Source of the DNA: Micractinium sp. NFX-FRZ
Lineage: Eukaryota > Chlorophyta > Trebouxiophyceae > Chlorellales > Chlorellaceae
Assembly: GCA_029339195.1 (NCBI GenBank)
Contig: JAPTJF010000272.1
Span: 20,740 to 84,739, forward strand
Direction of reading: 5' to 3'
Length of the DNA: 64,000 nt
Both the position numbers and the translations under genes were made by a program. Under the pieces are notes generated by a model. It did not search any database. It was not told the origin of the DNA and was given only the letters and a program-made list of their open reading frames with translations. The first letter of the stretch is position 1. Every line of letters begins with the position of its first letter. Below, piece by piece: positions 63,996 through 64,000 of the stretch.

Positions 63996-64000
63996 GAGTG

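Larger units (their letters stand above)
63488..64000. other. Region upstream of the Cys-rich gene
   Basis: No coding exon is supported. It should hold the promoter of the minus-strand Cys-rich gene. It contains the second copy of the dispersed repeat (63820-63920) and an AT-rich direct repeat near the edge. Confidence 0.4.

Overview
The window looks like nuclear DNA of a green microalga, most likely a trebouxiophyte of the Chlorella type. Genes are GC-rich and split into many short exons. Secreted proteins carry long Ser-Pro/Pro-rich (hydroxyproline-rich, extensin-like) linkers. TGTAA polyadenylation motifs occur, about 6% of donors are GC, and the protein families fit (CDC5, DUF1296/GIP1, DFN-type TKL kinase, F-type and SUEL lectins). 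The species cannot be fixed from sequence alone. I rebuilt seven gene models by hand from splice sites, and every model stays in frame to its stop codon.

Layout: (1) 92-10788 (+), the 3' part of a giant secreted gene, here called A: papain C-terminus, Pro-rich linkers, two copies of an unrecognised module, SUEL lectin, NHL, PAN, a second PAN and SUEL, F-type lectin, ricin-type lectin. (2) 12096-16402 (-), a DUF1296/GIP1-like protein. (3) 16995-23769 (-), the splicing factor CDC5, with an apparent AT-AC intron. (4) 24768-30684 (+), an FHA-RING protein with a helical-repeat tail. (5) 31132-50264 (-), giant gene B, a complete 57-exon paralogue of A predicted at 3191 residues: signal peptide, papain-like domain with catalytic Cys replaced by Ser, intact papain domain, four copies of the unknown module separated by Pro-rich linkers, SUEL lectin, a fifth module, NHL, PAN. 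(6) 51238-60505 (+), a 43-exon LRR receptor-like kinase. (7) 62383-63487 (-), a small secreted Cys-rich protein.

Arrangement: A and the GIP1-like gene converge, as do the FHA-RING gene and B, and the kinase and the Cys-rich gene. CDC5 and the FHA-RING gene diverge from a 1-kb gap, and so do B and the kinase. A and B lie in opposite orientation with three unrelated genes between them, which suggests an inverted duplication followed by different growth: B expanded its central modules, while A carries extra lectin domains at its C-terminus.

A and B look like wall or extracellular-matrix proteins joining proteolysis to carbohydrate binding. The kinase is a plausible surface receptor. CDC5 and the GIP1-like and FHA-RING genes are intracellular. 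No tRNA, rRNA, CRISPR array or complete transposon was recognised.
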